NCBI GenBank assembly: GCA_049324835.1
Contig: JBMOMT010000051.1
Span: forward strand, 1-64,000
From: JBMOMT01 sp049324835
Lineage (GTDB): Bacteria > Chloroflexota > Anaerolineae > CAYNKW01
DNA length: 64,000 nt
Direction: 5' to 3'
Shown here: piece after piece, positions 47,454 to 56,658 of the stretch
Position numbering within the stretch: position 1 is the first letter of the stretch
How the letters are laid out: every line of letters starts with the position of its first letter
Notes under the pieces: model-generated
Databases searched by the model: none
What the model saw: the letters and a program-made list of their open reading frames with translations, nothing else
What the model was told of the DNA's origin: nothing
Made by a program: the position numbers and the translations under genes

Positions 47454-48341
47454 TCAGAAGACTTGTGTGCCGATGTTCAGCAGATCGGCGATGTTGGCCC
47501 GTGGATCGATCACCGGCTCTATCAACGGCGTGCCGCAGGTCATGAGTGTCGTCACACCTGGGCCATGCCCGGCCAGGAGGCAATCGCTGTGGACCACCAC
47601 GCCAATCGAAATCGCACCCTGACGGTAAGCCCGGCCGTAGCGGTTGTCGTGATCCAGCAGGGCCACAAAATCGCCAAAACGAATCTTGTCCAGTCGATAC
47701 TTTTCGACCGTGTCCGGATCGCTGGTGACGATGTCGTAATCACCTTTGGCCACGTGCGCCGAGCCGATGCCCGAACCCATGCAGGCCGCCGGAACCAGGG
47801 TGGTCACCGGCACCTGGAGCCTGTCCTGGCCCGATTTTTCGATTTTCATCGTCTTGAGCAGGTCCGGGTCGAGGTTAAAGAGCACGATGTCAGGGTAATC
47901 GAGCAGTTTGAGGCCCTGACCTCTGGCGCGGATGATGATTTTATCGTCATAGTTGAGCTGTTCTTTCACCTCGCGCGGAAAATCGACGATGAGGTGCTCC
48001 GAGCCGCCGTGATGGCCGATGACGATACCCGTGGCGCTTTTGGCTTCCCCCGAGATCACCTGGGCCTTGTTGCCCACACAGGCATAAAGTTGCAGCCCGA
48101 TGTTGGGATGTTCGAACGGCTTTTGGGTATCGGCGGTGCAGCTTACCCCTGGCTCGACGTGATCTCCCGCCCAGCCGGAGGCCGGATCACCCACCTGGAT
48201 GTTGAGCGTGATGCCGCCGATGGAGGGCAGGATAAACGGCGTCCCATCGTGGGCCACACTCCAGTTGCCGCGTGTCCTGGGGGGGCCGGGCTGACACTGC
48301 AACAGAAACTCGACCAGCTTTTCTTCATTTGTCTTGAGCAT
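47454..48341 (-). CDS. DUF4438-like protein
   Basis: The 295-residue protein has blocks recalled from the DUF4438 family: FILPSIGGITLNIQVGDPA, GDHVEPGVSCTAD, GIVIGHHGGSEHLIVDF and GDYDIVTSD, plus KIRFGDFVALLDHDNRYGR and GAISIGVVVHSDCLLAGHGPGV at the C-terminus. Conserved His, Asp and Gly clusters suggest a ligand- or metal-binding fold, but the biochemical function is not known to me. No signal peptide or membrane segment is present. AAGGAG lies ahead of the ATG at 48341. It follows a hypothetical gene in the same direction after 75 bases and may share its promoter. Confidence 0.78.
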   Translation of the reverse strand: MLKTNEEKLVEFLLQCQPGPPRTRGNWSVAHDGTPFILPSIGGITLNIQVGDPASGWAGDHVEPGVSCTADTQKPFEHPNIGLQLYACVGNKAQVISGEAKSATGIVIGHHGGSEHLIVDFPREVKEQLNYDDKIIIRARGQGLKLLDYPDIVLFNLDPDLLKTMKIEKSGQDRLQVPVTTLVPAACMGSGIGSAHVAKGDYDIVTSDPDTVEKYRLDKIRFGDFVALLDHDNRYGRAYRQGAISIGVVVHSDCLLAGHGPGVTTLMTCGTPLIEPVIDPRANIADLLNIGTQVF

Positions 48342-48416
48342 CTTTTCTCCTTTTTTCTCTCACAGCTTCTTTGGTTGATGGCATCGCTTGTGGGCATTCG
48401 TCCCACACCTGCGGCC

Positions 48417-48962
48417 TCACAGGGGATGGTAAAAATCTACCCAGTGCTGGTTGATCAACAAAACCTGCGCCTGCGGCGGGCCAAAATCACGGCCAGGCCC
48501 GGCGACGCGGATCTCGGCGTCGCTGACGGCGAAAAAATCGGCGGCCATCACGTTGAACAGATTGGTGGCCGGCATGTCGCCGGTGGGGTGCAGGTGAGCC
48601 CGGATGATAAACCCGGCGGCATAGATGGCCGCCGGCACACGCCGTTGGGCCAACTGGATGCTGCGCCGCCCGGTATCGTCCATCAGATCCAGGGCCACGA
48701 GGCGGCTCTTGGGCAGGGCCGCCTCGGCAGGCGAAAAGGCCTGCACGCGGCTATCGGGGCTCAGGCCCATGGCCTGGGCGTGGTTGAGCACGATGGCCCG
48801 CTGATTGACGTTGTTGAGCCAGCCCAGAAACGCCTGGCCCGGCGGCTCGATGAACCCACCCAGCACGTAATCTGGCGTAAAAACACGCACCGCCATGCCG
48901 GAGGGTCGGGCAGGTCGCGCCGTTGCCGTTTGTGGGGGTGGTTCGGAACGTCTGAAAGCCAT
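48417..48962 (-). CDS. Hypothetical protein (181 aa)
   Basis: No family is recognised. The first 20 residues are Arg/Pro-rich and probably disordered. The rest (MAVRVFTPDYVLGGFIEPPG, FLGWLNNVNQRAIVLNHA, then ALPKSRLVALDLMDD) forms a beta-rich region. It ends with a segment containing HLHPTGDMPATNLFNVMAAD and VLLINQHWVDFYHPL. The ATG at 48962 follows GAGGAAGG, and a TTGACC-17-TATGAT promoter lies 72 bases upstream. No signal peptide or membrane helix is seen. It may be co-transcribed with the DUF4438-like gene. Confidence 0.8.
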   Translation of the reverse strand: MAFRRSEPPPQTATARPARPSGMAVRVFTPDYVLGGFIEPPGQAFLGWLNNVNQRAIVLNHAQAMGLSPDSRVQAFSPAEAALPKSRLVALDLMDDTGRRSIQLAQRRVPAAIYAAGFIIRAHLHPTGDMPATNLFNVMAADFFAVSDAEIRVAGPGRDFGPPQAQVLLINQHWVDFYHPL

Positions 48963-49034
48963 CTTTTCACCTTCCTCGTGGGGTTTCAGCCTCTGCTTCC
49001 TGGGCCGGGCGATGGGATCGTTGGACTGTGACCT

Positions 49035-49063
49035 ATCATACCGCAGAACGCCAAGATGGTCAA
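49035..49063 (-). promoter_or_regulatory. Promoter of the hypothetical/DUF4438-like pair
   Basis: Minus strand: TTGACC (49063-49058), 17 bp, TATGAT (49040-49035). Confidence 0.8.
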
Positions 49064-49139
49064 GCGGCTTGTCTGCCGCAGCCACAAAAAACACAGCCGC
49101 CAGGAGGCGGCTGCACGAGGCTGAAGGTTGCCGGTGGTG

Positions 49140-49532
49140 TTATACGCTGCCGATGGGGGAGAGGATCTCTTGCACCGCCTCCACAAACTGATCCAGGCGG
49201 AAGGGTTTGGCCAGGTAGCGGGCCACCCGCTGCCGGTAGGCGGCAGCCTCTAACTCATCGGAGCCATAGGCGGTGATCAGCATGGTGGGCACGTTTGGGT
49301 GAGACACCCGCAGGCGGCCGATCAGCTCCAGGCCGTTCTGCCCGGGCAGTCGGAAATCGGTGATGACCAGATCAAAATCCTGGGCAGCCAGAACTTGCAG
49401 GGCGTCTTCTGCAGAGGGTGTGCTCGTCACAGAAAAGCCGTTCTCAAGATCGGAAAGACCTTCTTTGAGGAAAAAGGCCACCTTTTCTTCATCTTCGACG
49501 ATCAGAATTCGGGCTTCAGTCAAACCATCCAT
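49140..49532 (-). CDS. Single-domain response regulator (receiver only)
   Basis: A 130-residue CheY-like receiver: ILIVEDEEKV (acidic pair), the phospho-acceptor Asp in LVITDFRLPGQNG, the Thr in MLITAYGS and the Lys in YLAKPF. There is no output domain. It lies 123 bases downstream of the response regulator at 49656 on the same strand, so it may act as an intermediate or phosphate sink for the hybrid kinase encoded at 50416. The ATG at 49532 is preceded by GGAATAGAGG. Confidence 0.92.
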   Translation of the reverse strand: MDGLTEARILIVEDEEKVAFFLKEGLSDLENGFSVTSTPSAEDALQVLAAQDFDLVITDFRLPGQNGLELIGRLRVSHPNVPTMLITAYGSDELEAAAYRQRVARYLAKPFRLDQFVEAVQEILSPIGSV

Positions 49533-49655
49533 CCTCTATTCCTCTGCCCCCCGCCTGGTATTTCTCGCAGTGGTGCACCCATCATATCACGAAACGCGGC
49601 GGGTGAGGGTTACGGTATGATAACAAAACTATCACAACCTCAAAGCCAGAGGATG

Positions 49656-50450
49656 TCACTCGCCGCTGGCAAACATATACCCCACACCCCGCACGTTGAC
49701 CACGTAACGTGGCTCCTCCGGCGATTCTTCGATCTTTTTTCGCAGTCGCCGGATGTGCACCCGGATGATGGCCCGGGCTTCGAGCTCGTCGCACTCGTAG
49801 CCCTGCACCTCTTGCACCAGCCTGTGGGCGCTGACGACTTCGTTGGGCCGTTGCATGAGCGTGGTCAACAGGCGCAACTCGGTGGGGGTGAGGTTCACTG
49901 GTTCGTCGCGCACCAGGACGATCTGGCGCTGCAAGTCGACGACGATATCGGAAGCGCGCAGAAAGCGGGCCGGTCGCTCTGGCTGGGGCTCGGTTTCCGG
50001 CATGGAAAACTCGCCGCTGGAGAGCTCTTTGATGGCCCGCTCCATCTGCTGCACCAATTGTTGTTTGCGCAGCGTTTCCTGGCGGCGGCGCAGCCCTTCT
50101 TCGACACTGGCCATGATGGCCGGGGCGCTGGCCGGTTTGAGCAGATAATCGTGCGCCCCCTGCCGCATGGCCTGGATGGCCGAGGAAAGGGTGCCGTGAG
50201 CGGTGAGCATGATGATGACCGTCTGCGGGGCGATCTTGCGGCCCTTTTCCATCACCTGCAGGCCCCCCATGCCCGGCATGACCAGATCGAGCAGCATCAG
50301 GTCAAAGTCTTCTTTGTGCAGCAGGGCCAGGGCCTCCTCGCCGCTGGCCGCGGTCATCACGTTGCGGCCCTCGGTGTTGAGTAACTCGGCCAGCGTCTCG
50401 CGGATGGCTGGCTCGTCATCGACGATCAGAATCTTGGTCGATCTCGACAT
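49656..50450 (-). CDS. Response regulator with winged-helix DNA-binding domain
   Basis: A 264-residue protein. The receiver domain (1-120) carries Asp about 54 in LMLLDLVMPGMGG and the Lys in YLLKPAS. A linker helix of about 40 residues (LRRRQETLRKQQLVQQMERA) separates it from an OmpR-like winged helix (about 165-260: VNLTPTELRLLTTLMQRPNEVVS ... VHIRRLRKKIEE ... VRGVGYMF). The receiver resembles NtrC-type receivers more than OmpR ones, so the long linker may mark a domain shuffle. The start overlaps the upstream hybrid kinase gene by 35 bases, which fits a kinase-regulator pair. Targets are not evident nearby. Confidence 0.92.
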   Translation of the reverse strand: MSRSTKILIVDDEPAIRETLAELLNTEGRNVMTAASGEEALALLHKEDFDLMLLDLVMPGMGGLQVMEKGRKIAPQTVIIMLTAHGTLSSAIQAMRQGAHDYLLKPASAPAIMASVEEGLRRRQETLRKQQLVQQMERAIKELSSGEFSMPETEPQPERPARFLRASDIVVDLQRQIVLVRDEPVNLTPTELRLLTTLMQRPNEVVSAHRLVQEVQGYECDELEARAIIRVHIRRLRKKIEESPEEPRYVVNVRGVGYMFASGE

Positions 50451-52140
50451 GGTCTTCCCCCCCAGGTGCCATCAGCGGCAGGCACACGGAAAACAGCGTC
50501 CCCTTGCCCGGCACACTCTTGACCTCGATCTTTCCACCGTGGCGCTCCACGATGCCGTAACTCACCGCCAGCCCCAGGCCGGTGCCGCGCGTCTTGGTGG
50601 TGTAAAACGGTTCAAAGATGTGTTGTAGTTCTTCCTGCGCCAGGCCCACGCCATTATCGGCAAAGGAGATACGCAGCCATTTCCCCTCGCTGCTGGCTTC
50701 TTCCAGGCGACTGGTGAGGATCAGGTCGCCCTTTTCCGGCATGGCCTCGATGGCGTTGATGATGACGTTGAGGAAAACCTGTTTGATCTGATCGGCCACC
50801 ACGCTGACCAGCGGCAGGTTGCGGCCCAGTTGGCGGTGCACGGTGATGTTGCCGCGCTGGAGCTTTTTGGCCGTCAGGGCCAGCACACCGTCGATCAGGG
50901 CGTTGATGTCGGTGAGCGCGCGCTGGCCGCGCGAAGGGCGGTAGAAATCGAGCATACGCAGCACGATGTCGATCAGTCGTTCCACTTCTTCCTGGGCCAT
51001 GGTCAGATAGCGGCGCTGTTTGACCTCGTCGAGCTGGCGGTTCAGTGTCAGATGCAGACAGTTCTGCACGGCCTGCAGCGGATTGTTCAACTCGTGGGCA
51101 ATAGAGGCCGTCAGTCGGCCCATGGCCGCCAGCTTTTCCGCCTGAACGAGTTGGGCCTGCGAGCGCTCCAACTCTTGGGCAAATTGACGCATCTCGGTGT
51201 AGAGCCGGGCGTTGTCCACCGAGATGCCCATCTGCCGACCGATGGCCGCCAACAAAGCCCGCTCCGGCAGATCGAAGCCCGGCGGGCGCGAGCGTAACAC
51301 CACCAACGTGCCCAGCACCCGATCTCGCGCCGGCAGCGGGACACACAGCAGCGAGAGGTTGGCCTGTGCTGTGCCATTTGCCACGGCGCCGGCCCACGGC
51401 TCCAGCCCACAGATGTCGGTCACCAGAACCGGTTCGCCCGACGCCGCCACCTGCCCCACCACGCCCTGCCCCCGCTCCCAACGGAACGCGGTCAATGAGT
51501 CGAGGCCCGGCGGCGAAAAGCCCTGATGCGCCTGCACAGTCAGATGCCCACCGGCCTCGTCTAACAAGCAGACGGCCCCGGCATACATCTCTAACACAGA
51601 GAGAACGTTGTCCAGTGTGGCAGGCAGCACCTCGTCCAGGTTGAGCGAACGACTGACCACCGAGGCAACGGCGTTGAGGGCGCCGAGCTCGCGGTTGCGG
51701 CGCAGCACATCCCGCTCCATCTGGCGGATGCGCAGCATGGCCTTGACGCGGGCCAACAACTCTTCCGGCGAAAAGGGCTTGGCGATGTAATCGTCGGCGC
51801 CCACCTCCAGGCCGTGCATCACGCTCTGTTTAGAGTCCAGCGCCGTGACCATGATGATGGGGATGTGGCGTAACACCTCGTCGGCCTTGGCGCGGCGGCT
51901 GACCTCGTAGCCGTCCGGTTCAGGGATGCGCACGTCGAGGATGACCAGATCGATGCTGTTGGCCGCCAGAGGGCTGCTGCCTCCGGCCTGCATGGCCGCC
52001 AGGGCCTGCTCGCCGGTCGAAGCCGTCTGCACAGCATAACCGCGCCCGGTCAGTAACTCGGTGAGATAGCCGGCAATTTCTGCATCGTCATCCACAACCA
52101 GGATACGATGGCTTGGCTCTGTTGATCGCTCGTCCGACAT
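50416..52140 (-). CDS. Hybrid histidine kinase: receiver-GAF-HisKA-HATPase
   Basis: A 574-residue soluble sensor kinase. The N-terminal receiver (11-135) has Asp in LVILDVRIPEPDG and YIAKPFSPEE. The GAF domain (about 160-305) has GVVGQVAASGEPVLVTDI and LLCVPLPARDRVLGTLVVL. A coiled segment leads to HisKA with the phospho-His (about 348) in ASIAHELNNPLQAVQN. The catalytic domain has NVIINAIEAM, FADNGVGLAQEE and GTGLGLAVSYGIVERHGG. There are no membrane segments, so it senses a cytoplasmic signal or receives phosphate through its own receiver. A TTGGCA-17-TATAAT promoter lies upstream, with repeat copy D in the leader. It is coupled to the regulator at 49656. Confidence 0.93.
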   Translation of the reverse strand: MSDERSTEPSHRILVVDDDAEIAGYLTELLTGRGYAVQTASTGEQALAAMQAGGSSPLAANSIDLVILDVRIPEPDGYEVSRRAKADEVLRHIPIIMVTALDSKQSVMHGLEVGADDYIAKPFSPEELLARVKAMLRIRQMERDVLRRNRELGALNAVASVVSRSLNLDEVLPATLDNVLSVLEMYAGAVCLLDEAGGHLTVQAHQGFSPPGLDSLTAFRWERGQGVVGQVAASGEPVLVTDICGLEPWAGAVANGTAQANLSLLCVPLPARDRVLGTLVVLRSRPPGFDLPERALLAAIGRQMGISVDNARLYTEMRQFAQELERSQAQLVQAEKLAAMGRLTASIAHELNNPLQAVQNCLHLTLNRQLDEVKQRRYLTMAQEEVERLIDIVLRMLDFYRPSRGQRALTDINALIDGVLALTAKKLQRGNITVHRQLGRNLPLVSVVADQIKQVFLNVIINAIEAMPEKGDLILTSRLEEASSEGKWLRISFADNGVGLAQEELQHIFEPFYTTKTRGTGLGLAVSYGIVERHGGKIEVKSVPGKGTLFSVCLPLMAPGGEDHVEIDQDSDRR

Positions 52141-52193
52141 GTTCCCCCGCCCATTGTTTTTGGCTTGGTCGCTCGCTCTTTGGTTGTCGATTA

Positions 52194-52273
52194 GTAACTG
52201 CTCACCCTCCCGCAGGCTCTTGCAGGGGTCGCGTCCCTGCGAGAGCCTGCGAGAGGATAGGCTGAGCAGTTAC
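52194..52273 (-). repeat. Inverted-repeat element, copy D (short form)
   Basis: An 80-bp copy: GTAACTGCTCACCCTCCCGC at 52194 and GAGGATAGGCTGAGCAGTTAC ending at 52273. The middle (CAGGCTCTTGCAGGGG...CCCTGCGAGAGCCTGCG) is itself a nested hairpin. On the minus strand the long arm begins about at the predicted transcription start of the histidine-kinase gene. Confidence 0.92.
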
Positions 52274-52277
52274 GTCG

Positions 52278-52306
52278 ATTATACCAGTTTTTGCGTGTTA
52301 TGCCAA
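52278..52306 (-). promoter_or_regulatory. Promoter of the histidine kinase/regulator genes
   Basis: Minus strand: TTGGCA (52306-52301), 17 bp, TATAAT (52283-52278). Transcription would start at about 52271, inside the end of repeat copy D. Confidence 0.8.
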
Positions 52307-52321
52307 GTCCAACGTGGTGAA

Positions 52322-52350
52322 TTGACAGCCACCCCGGATCGTGATATGAT
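52322..52350 (+). promoter_or_regulatory. Promoter of the penicillin acylase-family gene
   Basis: TTGACA (52322-52327), 17 bp, TATGAT (52345-52350). It is divergent from the kinase promoter, 15 bases away. Confidence 0.85.
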
Positions 52351-52394
52351 CGCCCAGAGACGCTCGTGTGCTAACGGTGCAGGGGAGGGACAAC

Positions 52395-54812
52395 ATGGCG
52401 AGACGTTGGAGTATCGTGGGGGCTTTGTTAGGCGCGGCCACCGGGCTGCTCGGCGTGGGTTATTATGTGCTGTTGCGCCGACCGCTGGCCCGCACACAGG
52501 GCACATTGCGGCTGCCAGGCCTGGAAGGTGAGGTCGAGGTCATCCGCGATCGCTGGGGGGTGCCTCACATCTATGCCCGGAACCTGCCGGATCTGGTTTT
52601 CGCTCAAGGATTCGTACATGCCCAGGATCGCCTGTGGCAGATGGATTTTCATCGGCGATTGGTAGCGGGACGGCTCTCCGAGGTGATGGGCCAGCCGACC
52701 GTGGCGGCAGACCGCTGGTTACGTACCCTGGGCATGCGTCGCGTGGCCGAGCAAGAAGTGACCCTGCTCGATGGCGAGATACGCGCCCACATGGAAGCCT
52801 ATGCCGCCGGTGTCAATGCCCGCATCACCCAGGGCCGCCTGCCGCTGGAGTTCAGTCTGTTGCGTTACCGGCCCGAGCCCTGGGTGGTGGCTGACTCTCT
52901 GGCCTGGATCAAGATGATGTCCTGGGGGCTTTCGGTCAACTGGGAGAGTGAGATCCTCCGCGCCCGGCTGATGGATCATCTGGGGCCGGAGCGCGTCGCC
53001 GAGCTGGAACCGCCTTATTTCGACCGCTGCCCGCACATCGTGCCCCCCGGCGTCGATTACTCCGCGATCGGCAGCGCAACTCAAAAACGAGCCGAGGCCG
53101 CCCGGCCCTTCACCGGCCCGCCGGCCCACGCCGGCCTGGGCAGCAACAACTGGGTGATCGCAGGCTCACTCACAGCCAGCGGCGCGCCGCTGCTGGCCAA
53201 CGATATGCACCTGACCATGAGCCTGCCCTGCATCTGGTACGAAAATCACCTGAGCAGCCCAAACCTGGACGTCAGCGGCATCACCTTTCCCGGCATCCCC
53301 TGGATCGTTTCCGGGCACAACGGCCACGTGGCCTGGGGTTTTACCAACGGCTTTCCCGACGTTCAGGACCTGTACATGGAGCGGTTGCGTCGCACCGACG
53401 ATGGCCGGGTGCAGTACGAGTTCAAGGGCGAGTGGCTCGACGCCGAGGTCTCGCGTGAGGTGATCCAGGTCAAAGGCGGCGGCGTGGTCGTCGAAGAGGT
53501 CATCCGCACCCACCACGGCCCCGTCATCAATGGCCTGGCCCCCGATCTCGCCGGGGAGCAGCCGCTGGCTCTGCGCTGGACCTCGTTGGAGCCAGATTCC
53601 ATGACCCGCGCTTTGTTGGCTATGAGCCGCGCCCGCAACTGCCTGGAGCTCCGCGAGGCGCTGCGCCACTGGACCGCTCCCGTCCAGAACACCGTCTATG
53701 CCGACACCGGCGGCAACATCGCCTACAGCTTTCCCGGCAAGGTGCCCATCCGTGCCCAGGGTGATGGCAGCCTGCCGGTGCCCGGCTGGACGGGTGAGTA
53801 CGAGTGGACGGGTTATGTGCCTTTCGAAGAGCTGCCCCATCTTTACAACCCACCGCAGGGTTACATCGCCACCGCCAACAACCGCGTCGTCGATGACGCC
53901 TATCCCTATTACCTGGGCCGCGAGCACAGCCTGGGCGACCGCGCCCAACGCATCGTCGAGTTGATCCGGGCCGGAAAAGAGATCGACGTGGCCTACGTTC
54001 GACAGATGCATTTTGACCTGATCTCGCCCACAGCGCGCATCATGGCCGGCTACCTGGGCCAGCTTGAGGTGGATGATCTGCAACTGGCCGAGGTCGTGGA
54101 TCGGATGCGCGCCTGGGACGGCCAGCTTGCGGCCGACAGTCCCGCCGCCGCCGTGCAGCAGGTGTTCATGCGCCGTCTGATCTACCTCACCCTTGCGGAC
54201 AAACTGGGCCCTCTCACCGAGCGTTACGCCGGCAAAGGCCCCACGCCATTGCTGGCTGAGAGCAGTCTGTTCGGCGCCCGCTCCTGGGAGTGGCTGCTCA
54301 AGACGATGGAGACGCCCCATTCTCCCTGGTGGCATCTCGGTGGCGGCGAGGGACGAGACGACGTCATGCGGCTGGCTTTGCGTGAGACGGTGGATTTCCT
54401 GAAAGCCGAGCTTGGGCCCGACATCGACGACTGGGCGTGGGGCAAACTGCACACACTGACCTACGATCACCCATTGGGCCGCGTCAAACCTCTGGACAGG
54501 CTCTTGAACCGGGGACCGTACCCGCTGGGCGGCGATGGCACCACCGTGTGGGCTACCGGCGCCAGTAAACACGATCTCGATAGCCAGGGCGTCATCGGGC
54601 CGCCGTTCCGTTTCATCGCCGACCTGGGCGACCTGCGCAATTGCCAGGGCCTGCTGGCGCCGGGTCAATCCGGTCAGCCGGGCAGCCGTCACTACGACGA
54701 TCAGGCCCAGGCCTGGTTCACGGGCGACTATCACCCCATGCTTTACGCCCGCCAGGACGTGGAGCGCGAGGCCCAGGCCAGGCTGCGGTTGGTGCCCCAG
54801 GCAGGCCCATGA
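52395..54812 (+). CDS. Penicillin acylase family protein (Ntn hydrolase)
   Basis: An 805-residue precursor. The N-terminus (MARRWSIVGALLGAATGLLG) has basic residues and one hydrophobic helix, so it is membrane-anchored or exported. The alpha part has VEVIRDRWGVPHIYARN and FAQGFVHAQDRLWQMDFHRR. The autoproteolytic nucleophile Ser (about 249) is in GLGSNNWVIAGS, followed by LLANDMHLTMSLPCIWYE and GHNGHVAWGFTNGF. Near the C-terminus GDGTTVWATGAS and QSGQPGSRHYDDQ are family blocks. It hydrolyses amide bonds of acylated compounds; acyl-homoserine lactones are one known substrate class. GGGGAGGG lies ahead of ATG 52395. The glycogen genes follow after 22 bases, probably one transcript. Confidence 0.93.
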   Translation: MARRWSIVGALLGAATGLLGVGYYVLLRRPLARTQGTLRLPGLEGEVEVIRDRWGVPHIYARNLPDLVFAQGFVHAQDRLWQMDFHRRLVAGRLSEVMGQPTVAADRWLRTLGMRRVAEQEVTLLDGEIRAHMEAYAAGVNARITQGRLPLEFSLLRYRPEPWVVADSLAWIKMMSWGLSVNWESEILRARLMDHLGPERVAELEPPYFDRCPHIVPPGVDYSAIGSATQKRAEAARPFTGPPAHAGLGSNNWVIAGSLTASGAPLLANDMHLTMSLPCIWYENHLSSPNLDVSGITFPGIPWIVSGHNGHVAWGFTNGFPDVQDLYMERLRRTDDGRVQYEFKGEWLDAEVSREVIQVKGGGVVVEEVIRTHHGPVINGLAPDLAGEQPLALRWTSLEPDSMTRALLAMSRARNCLELREALRHWTAPVQNTVYADTGGNIAYSFPGKVPIRAQGDGSLPVPGWTGEYEWTGYVPFEELPHLYNPPQGYIATANNRVVDDAYPYYLGREHSLGDRAQRIVELIRAGKEIDVAYVRQMHFDLISPTARIMAGYLGQLEVDDLQLAEVVDRMRAWDGQLAADSPAAAVQQVFMRRLIYLTLADKLGPLTERYAGKGPTPLLAESSLFGARSWEWLLKTMETPHSPWWHLGGGEGRDDVMRLALRETVDFLKAELGPDIDDWAWGKLHTLTYDHPLGRVKPLDRLLNRGPYPLGGDGTTVWATGASKHDLDSQGVIGPPFRFIADLGDLRNCQGLLAPGQSGQPGSRHYDDQAQAWFTGDYHPMLYARQDVEREAQARLRLVPQAGP

Positions 54813-54834
54813 TGCCAACTCAGGCAGGGATACC

Positions 54835-56658
54835 ATGATGGCTGAACAGCACGATTTTGATCTGATCGTCCATGCCACCCACGAGGCCGGGCTCAAGCTG
54901 GGCGGCATCGGGGCTGTGCTCGAGGGGCTGCTGAGCGCGCCCAGTTATCTGGCGCACGTGCGGCGCACCGTGCTCGTCGGCCCGATGGACACCACCGCCA
55001 AAACCGAGATGGAGCGCCTGGTCGCGCCGCGCAACCAGCTCGAGGTGCGTTATTCATCTTGGCATGGCATCGACCAGGTGCCAGAGGAGCTGGCACAGGC
55101 ATTTGGCCAGATCGAGGCTGGCTATGGCGTGCGTTTGCTCTACGGCGAGCGGGCCTTTGGCGGCGCCCGTCATAAAGTGTTGCTGGTGGATGGCGGTGAC
55201 ATCAACGAGGAATGGCTCAACCTGTTCAAGAGCCGCATCTGGTGGCGATATGGCATCGCTTCGGATCGTTACCAGCAACACCCAGAGTACAGCCTGCACC
55301 TGAACGCCGCCGAGCCTGCATTCCTGGCCCTGCAGGCCCTGGTGGGACAAAATCAGAATGTCCAGAAGCGTCTCATCATCGCCCACGAATTTATGGGCCT
55401 GCCGCTTGTTTTTGCCGCCGAGCTGAACGCACCGCGCGCCTACCGCACCGTCTTTTACGGCCACGAAGTGGCCACCGTGCGCACCCTCATCGAGGATCAC
55501 CCCGGCCACGACACCATGTTCTACAATGTCATGGCGCGGGCCGTGGCCGAGGGCCAATCGCTGGAAGACGTTTTTGGCGATTGGTCTGGATTCTTCAAAC
55601 ATGCCCTGCTGGGCGCTGCGCCCCGTTGCGACGGCATCCTGGCCGTAGGCGATCGCGTCGTGCAAGAGATGCGCTTCCTCAGCCCGGCTTTTGCGGCCCA
55701 AAACATCGACCTGGTGTACAACGGCGTTCCCAGCCAGGCCATCTCCCTCGACGAAAAGCTGGCTTCCAGGCGCAGGCTCCAACAGTACGCCGTCAACCTG
55801 GGGCTGTTCGACGCGCCGCCCGATTTCGTTTTTACCCACGTCACGCGTTTGTTGGTCAGCAAGGGGCTATGGCGCGACATCCGCGTGCTGGAGCATCTGG
55901 ATGCCGCTCTGGCCGCCGAGGGAAAAACCGCGGTGCTCTATGTGCTCTCGACGCTCATCCCCGCCGGTCGTCCTGCCGAAGAGGTGTGGCGCATGGAGCA
56001 GGAGTATGGCTGGCCGGTGGTGCACCGTGAAGGCGCGCCAGACCTCATCAGTCACGAGATCCCGTTTCACCACGCCTGTGCCGGCTTTAATCGATCGGCG
56101 CAGGCGATACGCATCGTGTTCATCAACCAGTTCGGCTGGAGCCGCGACCGCTGCGGCCAGCGGATGCCCGCCGATATGGAATTCATGGACATCCGCAGAG
56201 GCAGCGATGTCGAGTTCGGGCAGAGTATCTACGAGCCGTTCGGCATCGCCCAGGTGGAGCCGTTGAGTTTTGGGGCGCTGTGTGTGGTCTCGAACGTGTG
56301 CGGCTGTGTCGGTTTTGTGCAGCGCGTGGCGCCGGCAGACCCGCGCAACGTCGTCGTCGCCGATTACACCACCCTGCCGCCCGGTGTGGCTGAGGGGGAT
56401 TATCTGGCTGCGTTACGCATCGGCCAGGCCGAGCGTGATGCGGTAGAAGCGGCCAACGCCCGGCGTGTGGCCCAAGAGATCTGGCAGCGGCTGCCGCACA
56501 CGTCGGCGGCCATGTCGGCCCTGATCCAGGGGGGGCACCGTATCGGCCAGCGTATGAGTTGGGAGGTGGTTGCCGCCGAGTATCTGTTGCCCGCGCTGAG
56601 GCGTCTGTTCCCGGACGAGCGGGGCAGGGAGGTTATGCAGGAAGGGAAAGGACAATGA
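54835..56658 (+). CDS. Glycogen synthase-like glycosyltransferase
   Basis: A 607-residue GT-B enzyme. The N-terminal nucleotide-sugar loop is KLGGIGAVLEG. The C-terminal E-x7-E region is SIYEPFGIAQVEPLSFG, followed by VVSNVCGCVGF. The middle (VFYGHEVATVRTLIED, LVYNGVPSQAISL, FVFTHVTRLLVSKG) fits glycogen/starch synthases but is more diverged than standard GlgA and includes segments seen in GT3/GT4-type enzymes. ATGs at 54835 and 54838 are both possible after CAGGGA. The stop overlaps the glgC start (ATGA). Position ahead of glgC and malQ supports glucan synthesis from ADP-glucose. Confidence 0.83.
   Translation: MMAEQHDFDLIVHATHEAGLKLGGIGAVLEGLLSAPSYLAHVRRTVLVGPMDTTAKTEMERLVAPRNQLEVRYSSWHGIDQVPEELAQAFGQIEAGYGVRLLYGERAFGGARHKVLLVDGGDINEEWLNLFKSRIWWRYGIASDRYQQHPEYSLHLNAAEPAFLALQALVGQNQNVQKRLIIAHEFMGLPLVFAAELNAPRAYRTVFYGHEVATVRTLIEDHPGHDTMFYNVMARAVAEGQSLEDVFGDWSGFFKHALLGAAPRCDGILAVGDRVVQEMRFLSPAFAAQNIDLVYNGVPSQAISLDEKLASRRRLQQYAVNLGLFDAPPDFVFTHVTRLLVSKGLWRDIRVLEHLDAALAAEGKTAVLYVLSTLIPAGRPAEEVWRMEQEYGWPVVHREGAPDLISHEIPFHHACAGFNRSAQAIRIVFINQFGWSRDRCGQRMPADMEFMDIRRGSDVEFGQSIYEPFGIAQVEPLSFGALCVVSNVCGCVGFVQRVAPADPRNVVVADYTTLPPGVAEGDYLAALRIGQAERDAVEAANARRVAQEIWQRLPHTSAAMSALIQGGHRIGQRMSWEVVAAEYLLPALRRLFPDERGREVMQEGKGQ

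Noticed and set aside
53166..54908. 580-codon open frame opposite the penicillin acylase gene
   Set aside because: Antisense shadow: no RBS, low-complexity composition and no motif, while the plus strand has complete acylase signatures.
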